From the NCBI GenBank assembly GCA_050996405.1, contig JBPCRW010000059.1:1-9564 (forward strand): a stretch of DNA of 9,564 bases, given 5' to 3'. The notes beneath the pieces are model-generated. The model did not search any database and had not been told where the DNA came from. It saw only the letters and a program-made list of their open reading frames with translations. The stretch comes from JBPCRW01 sp050996405 (GTDB lineage Bacteria > Acidobacteriota > Blastocatellia > Pyrinomonadales > Pyrinomonadaceae). Shown here one piece after another: positions 1 through 5,221 of this stretch; positions within the stretch are counted from its first letter, which is position 1; each line of letters starts with the position of its first letter. A program made the position numbers and the translations under genes.

Positions 1-369
1 TGGCTGAATGTTCCGCGTCGTCCATTGGAAGCGTCCGGCACGAGCGGGCAAAAAGTTGCGATGAACGGCGGTTTGAATTTTTCGATTCTCGACGGCTGGT
101 GGATTGAAGGATTTGACGGCGAAAACGGTTTTTCAATCGGCACGTCTGATGATTCGGAACACGACGAAAATTTGATTGACGCGCGGGATGCCGAGTCGCT
201 TTACACGGTTTTGGAAACAGAAGTGATTCCGGCTTTTTACGGCGAAGTCGAAAACGGAATGTCGAAAATCTGGATTCGGAAAATGCGCCGCGCGCTGGAA
301 ACTTTAACGCCGCAGTTTTCCAGCGACCGTATGCTGAAAGATTATATCGAACAAATTTATTTACAGTAA
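1..369 (+). CDS. glgP: Alpha-glucan (glycogen) phosphorylase, C-terminal fragment
   Basis: This is the last 122 residues of a gene that begins before the window; the frame is open from base 1 and ends with TAA at 367-369. The fragment opens with WLNVPRRPLEASGTSGQK (residues 1-18) and continues with NGGLNFSILDGWW and GYDGENG-like FDGENGFSIG. This is the signature block of GT35 alpha-glucan phosphorylases of the short bacterial type, in which the EASGTSG-K segment lies in the C-terminal nucleotide-sugar-fold domain near the active site. Family members release glucose-1-phosphate from glycogen or maltodextrin in the cytoplasm using pyridoxal phosphate. The PLP-binding lysine lies upstream of the visible part. 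The TTG at 25 is inside the conserved block and is not a start. The next gene begins 24 bp downstream and could be co-transcribed. The assignment rests on motif recognition and is strong for the family; glgP is the usual symbol. Confidence 0.93.
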   Translation, partial: WLNVPRRPLEASGTSGQKVAMNGGLNFSILDGWWIEGFDGENGFSIGTSDDSEHDENLIDARDAESLYTVLETEVIPAFYGEVENGMSKIWIRKMRRALETLTPQFSSDRMLKDYIEQIYLQ

Positions 370-393
370 AAATCAATAGTTTGAGGTAAAAAT

Positions 394-1167
394 ATGCCGC
401 CGATTGAATTTAAAACAGATGTGATTCGCCCAATCGAATGTCTAAAAGAAGGCTGGGAATTGATTAAAGACCAGTATTGGCTGATTTTTGCCGTCACGCT
501 GGTCGGAATGTTGATTGCCGGTTTTGTGCCTTTCGGCATTTTGCTCGGTCCGATGTTTTGCGGAATTTATTTTTGTCTGTTTCAAAAAATGAACGGGCAG
601 CCGGTAAAATTTGAATCGCTTTTCAAAGGTTTCGATTATTTCAAACCGGCGTTTGTCGCCTCGCTTTTTCTCATCGTTCCGGCGGTTGTTTTGAGCCTTA
701 TCGCCTATATTCCATTGATAGTAATGCAGTTTGCGATGATGCAAAATCGTAACCAGAATCCCGAAGAAGTTTTTTCTTATATGAAAAGCTATTTTTCATT
801 GTTCACGGTTGAAATGCTTGTCTTGTGGCTAGTTCTCGGTTCGATTCACGCGCTGATAATATTCGCGTTTCCGTTAATCGTCGAACACAAACTTTCCGGC
901 ATCGAGGCTTTTAAATTAAGCGCGCGCGCCGCGCTGAAAAATCTCGGCGGTGTTGTCGGATTTATCGCGGCTGAATTGGCACTCGGCATCGTCGGTTATT
1001 TTATTTTCTGCGTCGGCGTTTATTTAACGCTTCCGATTATGTTTGCGGGCGCGCTCGTCGTTTATCGGAGAGTTTTTCCGTCGCCGGATATTCGGAATTT
1101 TAACATTTCGCCGTTGGATATTCCGCCGTCGCCCAGTGCTTTTCAAAATGCGGGTCGCGCGATTTAA
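394..1167 (+). CDS. Multi-pass membrane protein of unknown function
   Basis: The 257-residue product is strongly hydrophobic. Likely membrane segments lie near residues 29-64 (a helical hairpin with FVPFGILLGP), 84-112, 137-163 and 183-226, giving about six helices, with a short cytoplasmic N-terminus and a polar, proline-rich tail from about 228. No catalytic motif is visible. The general style (N-terminal amphipathic 'ALKEGWELIK' segment, then long paired helices and a conserved EAFKLSARAALKN-like loop at 171-183) resembles the poorly characterised DUF975/YciC-type integral membrane proteins; this is an impression, not a firm family call. The ATG at 394 is supported by GAGG at 383-386, seven bases upstream. 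The gene follows glgP by 24 bp, but nothing links the two functionally. The listed end includes TAA at 1165-1167. Confidence 0.85.
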   Translation: MPPIEFKTDVIRPIECLKEGWELIKDQYWLIFAVTLVGMLIAGFVPFGILLGPMFCGIYFCLFQKMNGQPVKFESLFKGFDYFKPAFVASLFLIVPAVVLSLIAYIPLIVMQFAMMQNRNQNPEEVFSYMKSYFSLFTVEMLVLWLVLGSIHALIIFAFPLIVEHKLSGIEAFKLSARAALKNLGGVVGFIAAELALGIVGYFIFCVGVYLTLPIMFAGALVVYRRVFPSPDIRNFNISPLDIPPSPSAFQNAGRAI

Positions 1168-1175
1168 TTTGAAAA

Positions 1176-1191
1176 TGTTACAATTTGTAAT
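1176..1191 (+). promoter_or_regulatory. Extended -10 promoter and 13-bp palindrome abutting the ytxJ start
   Basis: TG-T-TACAAT at 1176-1184 fits an extended -10 element. A transcript from it would begin about seven bases after the hexamer, that is at or next to the ATG at 1192, which would make the ytxJ mRNA leaderless. The same bases form a perfect palindrome, TTACAA-T-TTGTAA (1178-1190), which could be an operator or just AT-rich chance. No Shine-Dalgarno sequence precedes the ATG, consistent with a leaderless message. No convincing -35 box is present. Confidence 0.35.
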
Positions 1192-1551
1192 ATGAAAGCT
1201 CAATTTAATCATCTCGATTCCGTCGAACAACTCGAAGAAGTTTTCACCGAATCGAACGAAACTCCGCAGTTTATTTTCAAACACAGCTTGACTTGCCCGA
1301 TAAGCGCGGACGTTTATCAGGAAATTAAAAATGTTGACGGCACGGTTAATTTAATCGTCGTGCAGACGGCGCGCGATGTTTCTAGTGAAGTCGCCGCGAA
1401 AACCGGCTTGCGTCACGAATCGCCGCAGGCAATCGTGCTGGAACACGGCAAGCCCGTCTATCACGCCGCGCATTACGACATTTCGGCAGACGACGTGAAT
1501 GCAAAATTAAATAATAGTAATGGAAAACGGAAAATGGAAAACGGAAAATAG
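1192..1551 (+). CDS. ytxJ: YtxJ-like bacillithiol-system thioredoxin-fold protein
   Basis: The 119-residue protein carries the single-cysteine active-site block FKHSLTCPIS (residues 29-38, Cys35) in a thioredoxin-like fold, then a strand-rich centre and HESPQAIVLEHGKPVYHAAH (76-94), where Pro78 sits where thioredoxins have the cis-proline. This is the layout of the YtxJ family (DUF2847, 'bacillithiol system redox-active protein'), proposed to act as a monothiol bacilliredoxin that removes bacillithiol from oxidised cytoplasmic proteins. It implies, but does not prove, that the organism makes bacillithiol. The ATG at 1192 has no Shine-Dalgarno sequence; see the promoter entry. The C-terminal residues from about 110 (GKRKMENGK) are encoded by the heptamer array that starts at 1522, and the TAG at 1549-1551 arises within that array. 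The natural family C-terminus is therefore probably near residue 107, and the tail looks like a repeat-driven extension. Confidence 0.88.
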   Translation: MKAQFNHLDSVEQLEEVFTESNETPQFIFKHSLTCPISADVYQEIKNVDGTVNLIVVQTARDVSSEVAAKTGLRHESPQAIVLEHGKPVYHAAHYDISADDVNAKLNNSNGKRKMENGK

Positions 1552-1583
1552 AAAGACGCTTTTTCTTCAAATTTCCATTTTCC
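1522..1583. repeat. Inverted heptanucleotide repeat, locus A
   Basis: Four forward heptamers run without gaps: GGAAAAC (1522), GGAAAAT (1529), GGAAAAC (1536) and GGAAAAT (1543). After a short spacer, reverse-complement units follow: AATTTCC (1570) and ATTTTCC (1577). The two arms can pair, so a transcript could form an A/U-rich hairpin. The array spans the end of ytxJ and the 38-bp spacer before the DUF971 gene. The period of 7 rules out codon-driven repetition. Confidence 0.8.
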
Positions 1584-1589
1584 ATCTTT

Positions 1590-1883
1590 ATGGTTGAGCC
1601 GCTGCAAATTATCGAGGAAAGCGATTCGGAAATCACGATTGCGTGGTCGGACGCGCGGGAAAATTCCTATGCGGCGGCGGATTTGCGGCGTGCCTGCCCG
1701 TGCGCCGGATGCGTCAACGAATGGAATGGCGAACGGACTTTGAAACCCGAAACGGTCGCCGACGATTTAAGTTTTTCGAGTATCGCCGTTGTCGGTCGGT
1801 ATGCTCTAAACTTTAATTTCAGCGACGGACACGACACGGGAATTTACAGTTTTAAGTATTTGCGGGAAATCGCCGAAAAATAA
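1590..1883 (+). CDS. DUF971 domain protein
   Basis: The 97-residue protein is essentially one DUF971 domain (the N-terminal domain of gamma-butyrobetaine hydroxylase-like proteins). Diagnostic blocks are LRRACPCAGCVNEWNGER (32-49, with Cys36, Cys38 and Cys41) and VGRYALNFNFSDGHDTGIYS (68-87). Stand-alone DUF971 proteins are widespread, small and cytoplasmic; some occur beside Fe-S or Mrp/ApbC genes, and their biochemical role is not settled. The three clustered cysteines suggest metal or Fe-S binding, which is inference. The ATG at 1590 directly follows the reverse arm of heptamer locus A and has no Shine-Dalgarno sequence. Translation may depend on coupling to ytxJ or on mRNA opening. A hairpin terminator follows 27 bp after the stop, so ytxJ-DUF971 may be one transcription unit. 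Confidence 0.9.
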   Translation: MVEPLQIIEESDSEITIAWSDARENSYAAADLRRACPCAGCVNEWNGERTLKPETVADDLSFSSIAVVGRYALNFNFSDGHDTGIYSFKYLREIAEK

Positions 1884-1910
1884 ATCGGGTTTTAGATTAA
1901 AACAAACGAG

Positions 1911-1948
1911 GCGCGGATAGTTTATAATAATTATCCGCTTTATTTTTT
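1911..1948 (+). terminator. Intrinsic terminator after the DUF971 gene
   Basis: GCGGATAGTT (1913-1922) pairs with AATTATCCGC (1929-1938) as a ten-base stem with one G-T wobble and a six-base loop. It is followed directly by a T-rich run (1939-1948, TTTATTTTTT). This is the form of a rightward rho-independent terminator and would end transcription of the ytxJ-DUF971 unit. Confidence 0.75.
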
Positions 1949-1966
1949 GAAAAGCGTTTTAATGTT

Positions 1967-2239
1967 ATGCAGGAAAAAGATATTTTTGACGAGCGGCAGG
2001 AAACGAAAAAAATGAGTTTCGCCTGTCCGTTTTGCCGCGAGCGAAATGATTACGAAGTGCGCTGGATGCGGCGCACCAAAAAGCGAAATTCGCCGCGCCA
2101 TTTGAATGAACAAGACCGCGCCCGTTTTGAAAAATCGCGCGATTATATGGTGCGGATTGACGATATGCTGATGTGCCGGAATATGCGCTGCCGCAAGCGT
2201 TTCGAGATACCGAACTCGCAGTCAATCGTCTTTATTTAA
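1967..2239 (+). CDS. Small zinc-ribbon-like protein of unknown function
   Basis: The 90-residue product has two cysteine pairs, CPFC (Cys20, Cys23) and CRNMRC (Cys70, Cys75), separated by a highly basic, charged middle (RWMRRTKKR at 33-41, then EQDRARFEKSRDYMVR). Four cysteines in this arrangement suggest one structural zinc site; the basic middle would suit nucleic-acid contact. Both points are inference and I do not recognise a named family. The ATG at 1967 lacks a Shine-Dalgarno sequence. An internal ATG at 2012 (Met16) has AGGAAA ending about nine bases upstream and begins MSFACPFC, so the true protein may be 75 residues. An upstream terminator (1911-1948) implies its own promoter, but I see no clear one. 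Codon use matches the neighbours, which supports a real gene. Confidence 0.72.
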   Translation: MQEKDIFDERQETKKMSFACPFCRERNDYEVRWMRRTKKRNSPRHLNEQDRARFEKSRDYMVRIDDMLMCRNMRCRKRFEIPNSQSIVFI

Positions 2240-2247
2240 CTAAAAGC

Positions 2248-2308
2248 TGATAGTTGATAATGGATAGTTTTTTGATTATCGATTATCAGTTATCACTATC
2301 AACTATCC
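2248..2308. repeat. Inverted heptanucleotide repeat, locus B
   Basis: Forward heptamers TGATAGT (2248), TGATAAT (2255) and GGATAGT (2262) are followed by five T. Five reverse-complement units then run in phase: GATTATC (2274), GATTATC (2281), AGTTATC (2288), ACTATCA (2295) and ACTATCC (2302). Read on the minus strand, the last two are GGATAGT and TGATAGT, identical to the forward units. The locus fills most of the 110-bp spacer between the zinc-ribbon-like gene and the acidic-protein gene. Confidence 0.85.
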
Positions 2309-2349
2309 GATTATGTTATTCTTTTTCCAAACAATTTGAGGGGAAATTT

Positions 2350-2739
2350 ATGCCGACTAAAACAAATAATAATCCAGAGCGTTATGAAGATTCGCCTGTT
2401 ACTAATGATGTAAAAAATTTGATGGACGAGGAAATTCAGAGCGCGCCGAAAGCACCGAGCGAATTGCGCGAACGCCTGCGCGAGCATCATTCGACTTCGC
2501 CCGCCGATTCGGGCGGCGACATAGACGCGACCTGGGAAGACGCGAACGACGACGGCGCGGAAGCCTTCGCCGGACATAATCCGACACCTGACCAATCCGA
2601 CACCGAAGCCAACGCTCACGCTTACGGCATTGATTTCCAAGACAACGAACCGCTGGATTTACTAGAAAAAATGGAAAAGCGCGACCGCGACCGCTGGGAA
2701 CTCGATGAAAGCTCGAAAGAAAAAGGCGATATGATTTAG
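2350..2739 (+). CDS. Small acidic hydrophilic protein, DUF6335-like
   Basis: The 129-residue protein is rich in Asp, Glu and Ser, has no membrane segment, and is probably largely disordered. Its central block GGDIDATWEDANDDGAEAF (residues 55-73), followed by PTPDQSDTEANAHAYGIDF, DNEPLD and a terminal KRDRDRWELDESSKE, resembles the small DUF6335 proteins I recall from cyanobacteria (GGD-D-W-A--GEEA, TPDQ, RWELDP pattern). That match is from memory and has no known function. The start at 2350 is set by GAGGGG at 2338-2343. A longer reading from TTG at 2254 would translate the heptamer repeat and is rejected. A possible extended -10, TG-T-TATTCT at 2314-2322, gives a leader of about 20 bases. 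The gene converges on the epimerase gene, with 19 bp between stops and no visible terminator. Confidence 0.8.
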   Translation: MPTKTNNNPERYEDSPVTNDVKNLMDEEIQSAPKAPSELRERLREHHSTSPADSGGDIDATWEDANDDGAEAFAGHNPTPDQSDTEANAHAYGIDFQDNEPLDLLEKMEKRDRDRWELDESSKEKGDMI

Positions 2740-2758
2740 TTGGAAATTAAATGATTAT

Positions 2759-3715
2759 TTACGAGGCGAAACGACTATTTTTCCACCAGTCAATCGTTTT
2801 CCGCAAACCTTCTTCCAGCCCGACCAGTTTTTGATAATCGAGCCATTCTTTGGCGCGGATTACGTCGGCTTGCGAATGTTTCACGTCACCGGCGCGTTCG
2901 TCTCTGTAATCGGCTGTGACGCAAGGTCTGCCGGTAATTTTTTTCAGAACATCCAAAAGCTCGTTCAAAGTAATGCGTTCGCCGTTGGCGACGTTCATTA
3001 CTTCGCCGATGCCTTTCGTCGTCTGCGCCGCGTTGATGTTCGCGTTGACAACATTTGCAACATACGTGAAATCTCTGGATGTTTCGCCGTCGCCGTAGAT
3101 GACTGGAGTTTTATCGCCCATCAGCGCATCGACAAAACGCGAAATCACGCCTGAATAATGAGACGAAGGATTTTGGCGCGGACCGAATACATTAAAATAG
3201 CGCAGGCAGAGCGTTTCCAACCCATAAACGCTATTGAAAACCTGGCAGTAATATTCGCCCATCAGCTTAGCTGCGGCATACGGCGAAAGCGGTTCGGGAC
3301 GCATCGTTTCAACTTTCGGCAAAGTTTCCTGATTGCCGTAAGCCGAACTCGATGCGGCGTAAATTACGCGCTTAACGCCCGCTTCTCTGGATTTTAAAAG
3401 CACGTTGAAAGTTCCGTTGACGCACGCATTGTGCGTTTCCACAGGATTATCTATCGAACGCGGAACGCTCGGCAGAGCCGCCTGGTTAAAAACAATTTCA
3501 ACGCCTTCGACAGCTTTTTCGAGTTTGTCGTCGTCGTTTAAATCACCTTCGATAAATTCAAAATCGCCTTCGATTTCGTTTAGGTTTTCGTGAAATCCGG
3601 TAATCAAATTGTCGAGAATCTTAACTTTCGCGCCCTGTTTGATTAATTCTCCGGCGAGATTAGAACCGATAAATCCTGCGCCGCCGGTAACTAAAACTTT
3701 TGTAGTGATTGACAT
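2759..3715 (-). CDS. NAD-dependent UDP-sugar 4-epimerase, WbpP-like
   Basis: This is a 318-residue extended short-chain dehydrogenase. It has the NAD-binding GGAGFIG (11-17), the catalytic SSS (122-124) and YAAAK (Tyr146, Lys150), then RYFNVFGPRQ (172-181) and YGDGETSRDFTYV (207-219). QAALPSVPRSI (78-88) and RAGDVKHSQAD (274-284) are close to WbpP-type UDP-N-acetylglucosamine 4-epimerases. Ser281 falls where WbpP has a small Ser and E. coli GalE has a Tyr; the small residue is associated with accepting N-acetylated substrates, so UDP-GlcNAc/UDP-GalNAc interconversion is the best guess. UDP-glucose or UDP-glucuronate epimerase remain possible. It lies 79 bp downstream of UDP-glucose dehydrogenase on the same strand, and the pair suits surface-polysaccharide precursor supply. 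The ATG at 3715 has no Shine-Dalgarno sequence, only an A-rich tract. Confidence 0.9.
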   Translation of the reverse strand: MSITTKVLVTGGAGFIGSNLAGELIKQGAKVKILDNLITGFHENLNEIEGDFEFIEGDLNDDDKLEKAVEGVEIVFNQAALPSVPRSIDNPVETHNACVNGTFNVLLKSREAGVKRVIYAASSSAYGNQETLPKVETMRPEPLSPYAAAKLMGEYYCQVFNSVYGLETLCLRYFNVFGPRQNPSSHYSGVISRFVDALMGDKTPVIYGDGETSRDFTYVANVVNANINAAQTTKGIGEVMNVANGERITLNELLDVLKKITGRPCVTADYRDERAGDVKHSQADVIRAKEWLDYQKLVGLEEGLRKTIDWWKNSRFAS

Positions 3716-3725
3716 TTTTTTTAAC

Positions 3726-3786
3726 GGTGAATGGCGAATGGTAAATGGTGAATGTAAAATCCAAAACTAATCATTCATCATTCGCC
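3726..3786. repeat. Inverted heptanucleotide repeat, locus C
   Basis: Forward heptamers GGTGAAT (3726), GGCGAAT (3733), GGTAAAT (3740) and GGTGAAT (3747) run without gaps. After a 12-bp spacer come reverse-complement units ACTAATC (3766), ATTCATC (3773) and ATTCGCC (3780). GGCGAAT occurs exactly in both arms. The locus fills the spacer between the UDP-glucose dehydrogenase stop and the epimerase start on the minus strand, so its hairpin would lie in an intercistronic region just before the epimerase ATG. Confidence 0.85.
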
Positions 3787-3794
3787 ACTAGAAT

Positions 3795-5093
3795 TTATCT
3801 TCCAACGCCGACGTATTCAAATCCCATTTCGCGCATATCTTTTGGTTCATAAATATTTCGCAAATCGACAATTTTCGGCGATTTCAAAAGCGATTTTACC
3901 TTTTCCATATCGAGCGCGCGAAATTGATTCCACTCGGTCATAAAAACCAATGCGTCCGCATCTTTGATGGCATCGTATTCGTCGTCGGCATATTCAATAT
4001 CAGGCAACAGATGCTTGGCTTCGTCCATCGCCACGGGGTCAAACGCTCTAATGCGCGCGCCGCGTTTTTGCAGTTCCTTAATAATATCCGTCGCCGGAGA
4101 TTCGCGCATATCGTCGGTTTCCGGTTTGAACGACAATCCGAGAACGCCGATTTGCTTGTCTTTAAAATCGCCGACGAGTTTTTCGATTTTCGGAATCATT
4201 GCCTGACGCTGATAATCATTCGCCTTGATAACTGCGTCAACCACCGAAGTTTCGACGTTATATTTATCGCCGACTTTGGTAAAAGCCCGTGTGTCTTTTG
4301 GAAAACACGAGCCGCCGTAACCGGGTCCGGGATGCAGAAATTTGCGTCCGATGCGATTGTCCATGCCCATTCCGCGCGCCACATCATGAACGTCGCAGCC
4401 GATTGCGTCGCAAAGATTCGCAATCTCGTTGATGAATGTAATTTTTGTTGCCAAAAAAGCATTCGCCGCGTATTTAATGAGTTCGGCGGCTTCTAAGGAC
4501 GTAATGACAACCGGCGTTTCAATCAAATAAAGCGGGCGATAAAGGTCTTTCATAATCGCAATCGCGTCCGGTTCGTTGCTGCCGACGACCACTCGGTCGG
4601 GGCGCATAAAATCGTCAATCGCCGCGCCTTCGCGCAGAAATTCTGGATTCGACGCGACACCGAAATTTGTTTTTACTTTTTGATTTTCGGCGACAAATTC
4701 ACGCAGCCATTTGCCCGTGCCGACCGGAACGGTTGATTTCGTGACCAAAACTTTGTAGCCGTTCATCGCTTCGGCAATGTCTTTCGCCGCCTGCTGGTAA
4801 TAGCTCATATCGGGCGAGCCGTCTTCTTTCGGCGGCGTTCCGACGGCTAGGAAAATTACTAAAGCCTGTTCCACCGCCGCTTTAATATCGGTTGTAAAAT
4901 GAAGCCGCCCGGATTTGGAATTTTTCTCGACTATCTGGTCAAGACCCGGCTCGTAGATTGGAATTATCCCTTGATTTAATTTGTCAATTTTATTTTTATC
5001 AACGTCAACGCAGGTAACTTCAACGCCGAACTCCGCGAAACAAGCACCCGTCACTAACCCAACATAGCCTGTGCCGATAACTGCAATATGCAT
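3795..5093 (-). CDS. ugd: UDP-glucose 6-dehydrogenase
   Basis: The 432-residue protein is full length for the UDP-glucose/GDP-mannose dehydrogenase family. It converts UDP-glucose to UDP-glucuronate with two NAD+ in the cytoplasm. Visible features: N-terminal Rossmann motif GTGYVG (7-12) with the acidic end of strand 2 at Asp30; VGTPP (84-88); STVPVGTG (120-127); the substrate-binding ELIKYAANAFLATKITF (204-220, Lys207 and Asn211); the catalytic-cysteine block GPGYGGSCFPKD (256-267, Cys263); and the C-terminal FKPETDDMRESP (322-333). The GGSCFPKDT form and the length point to UDP-glucose rather than UDP-N-acetylhexosamine dehydrogenase. The ATG at 5093 has no clear Shine-Dalgarno sequence. 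The gene follows a strong terminator and precedes the epimerase, so the two form a likely polysaccharide-precursor operon. Confidence 0.96.
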   Translation of the reverse strand: MHIAVIGTGYVGLVTGACFAEFGVEVTCVDVDKNKIDKLNQGIIPIYEPGLDQIVEKNSKSGRLHFTTDIKAAVEQALVIFLAVGTPPKEDGSPDMSYYQQAAKDIAEAMNGYKVLVTKSTVPVGTGKWLREFVAENQKVKTNFGVASNPEFLREGAAIDDFMRPDRVVVGSNEPDAIAIMKDLYRPLYLIETPVVITSLEAAELIKYAANAFLATKITFINEIANLCDAIGCDVHDVARGMGMDNRIGRKFLHPGPGYGGSCFPKDTRAFTKVGDKYNVETSVVDAVIKANDYQRQAMIPKIEKLVGDFKDKQIGVLGLSFKPETDDMRESPATDIIKELQKRGARIRAFDPVAMDEAKHLLPDIEYADDEYDAIKDADALVFMTEWNQFRALDMEKVKSLLKSPKIVDLRNIYEPKDMREMGFEYVGVGR

Positions 5094-5124
5094 AACTTAG
5101 TAAATTTTAAAATGAATGAATTCT

Positions 5125-5130
5125 AGTATA
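5125..5130 (-). promoter_or_regulatory. Possible -10 box for ugd
   Basis: On the minus strand TATACT lies just past the terminator's T-run, 31 bases before the ugd ATG. The only -35-like hexamer, TTGAAA, is in the centre of the terminator palindrome and 20 bp away, too far for a good sigma-70 spacing. The call rests on the -10 alone and on the need for a promoter after the terminator. Confidence 0.25.
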
Positions 5131-5173
5131 AAAAATTTTGCGGGTTATGTTTTCAAAACATAACCCGCAAAAT
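5131..5173 (-). terminator. Strong intrinsic terminator after the FecR-like gene
   Basis: A perfect inverted repeat with 19-base arms (5135-5153 and 5155-5173) around a single central base contains a GC-rich block, GCGGGTTATG, paired with CATAACCCGC. On the minus strand it is followed by a run of T. It begins about 50 bp after the stop of the FecR-like gene and insulates ugd from it. The near absence of a loop means that the centre (TTTTGAAAA) opens as the loop in RNA. Confidence 0.88.
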
Positions 5174-5221
5174 ATATGAACATTTTACCATCAAAAAATC
5201 AAACGCCGGACGTTTAAAATT

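Noticed and set aside
1522..1583. CRISPR array or minisatellite at the heptamer loci
   Set aside because: Units are 7 bp, contiguous and without spacers; no cas genes are nearby. They are short tandem repeats in inverted pairs.
1519..1590. Repeat locus A as an intrinsic terminator of ytxJ
   Set aside because: The hairpin arms are A/T-rich with no GC core, and no T-run follows the second arm. The DUF971 ATG lies directly behind it and is likely on the same transcript.
2254..2349. N-terminal extension of the acidic protein from a TTG codon
   Set aside because: It would translate the heptamer repeat, and the ATG at 2350 has a good GAGGGG ribosome-binding site.
3924..4496. 190-codon frame antisense to ugd
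   Set aside because: It is a shadow of the conserved ugd reading frame and shows no domain of its own.
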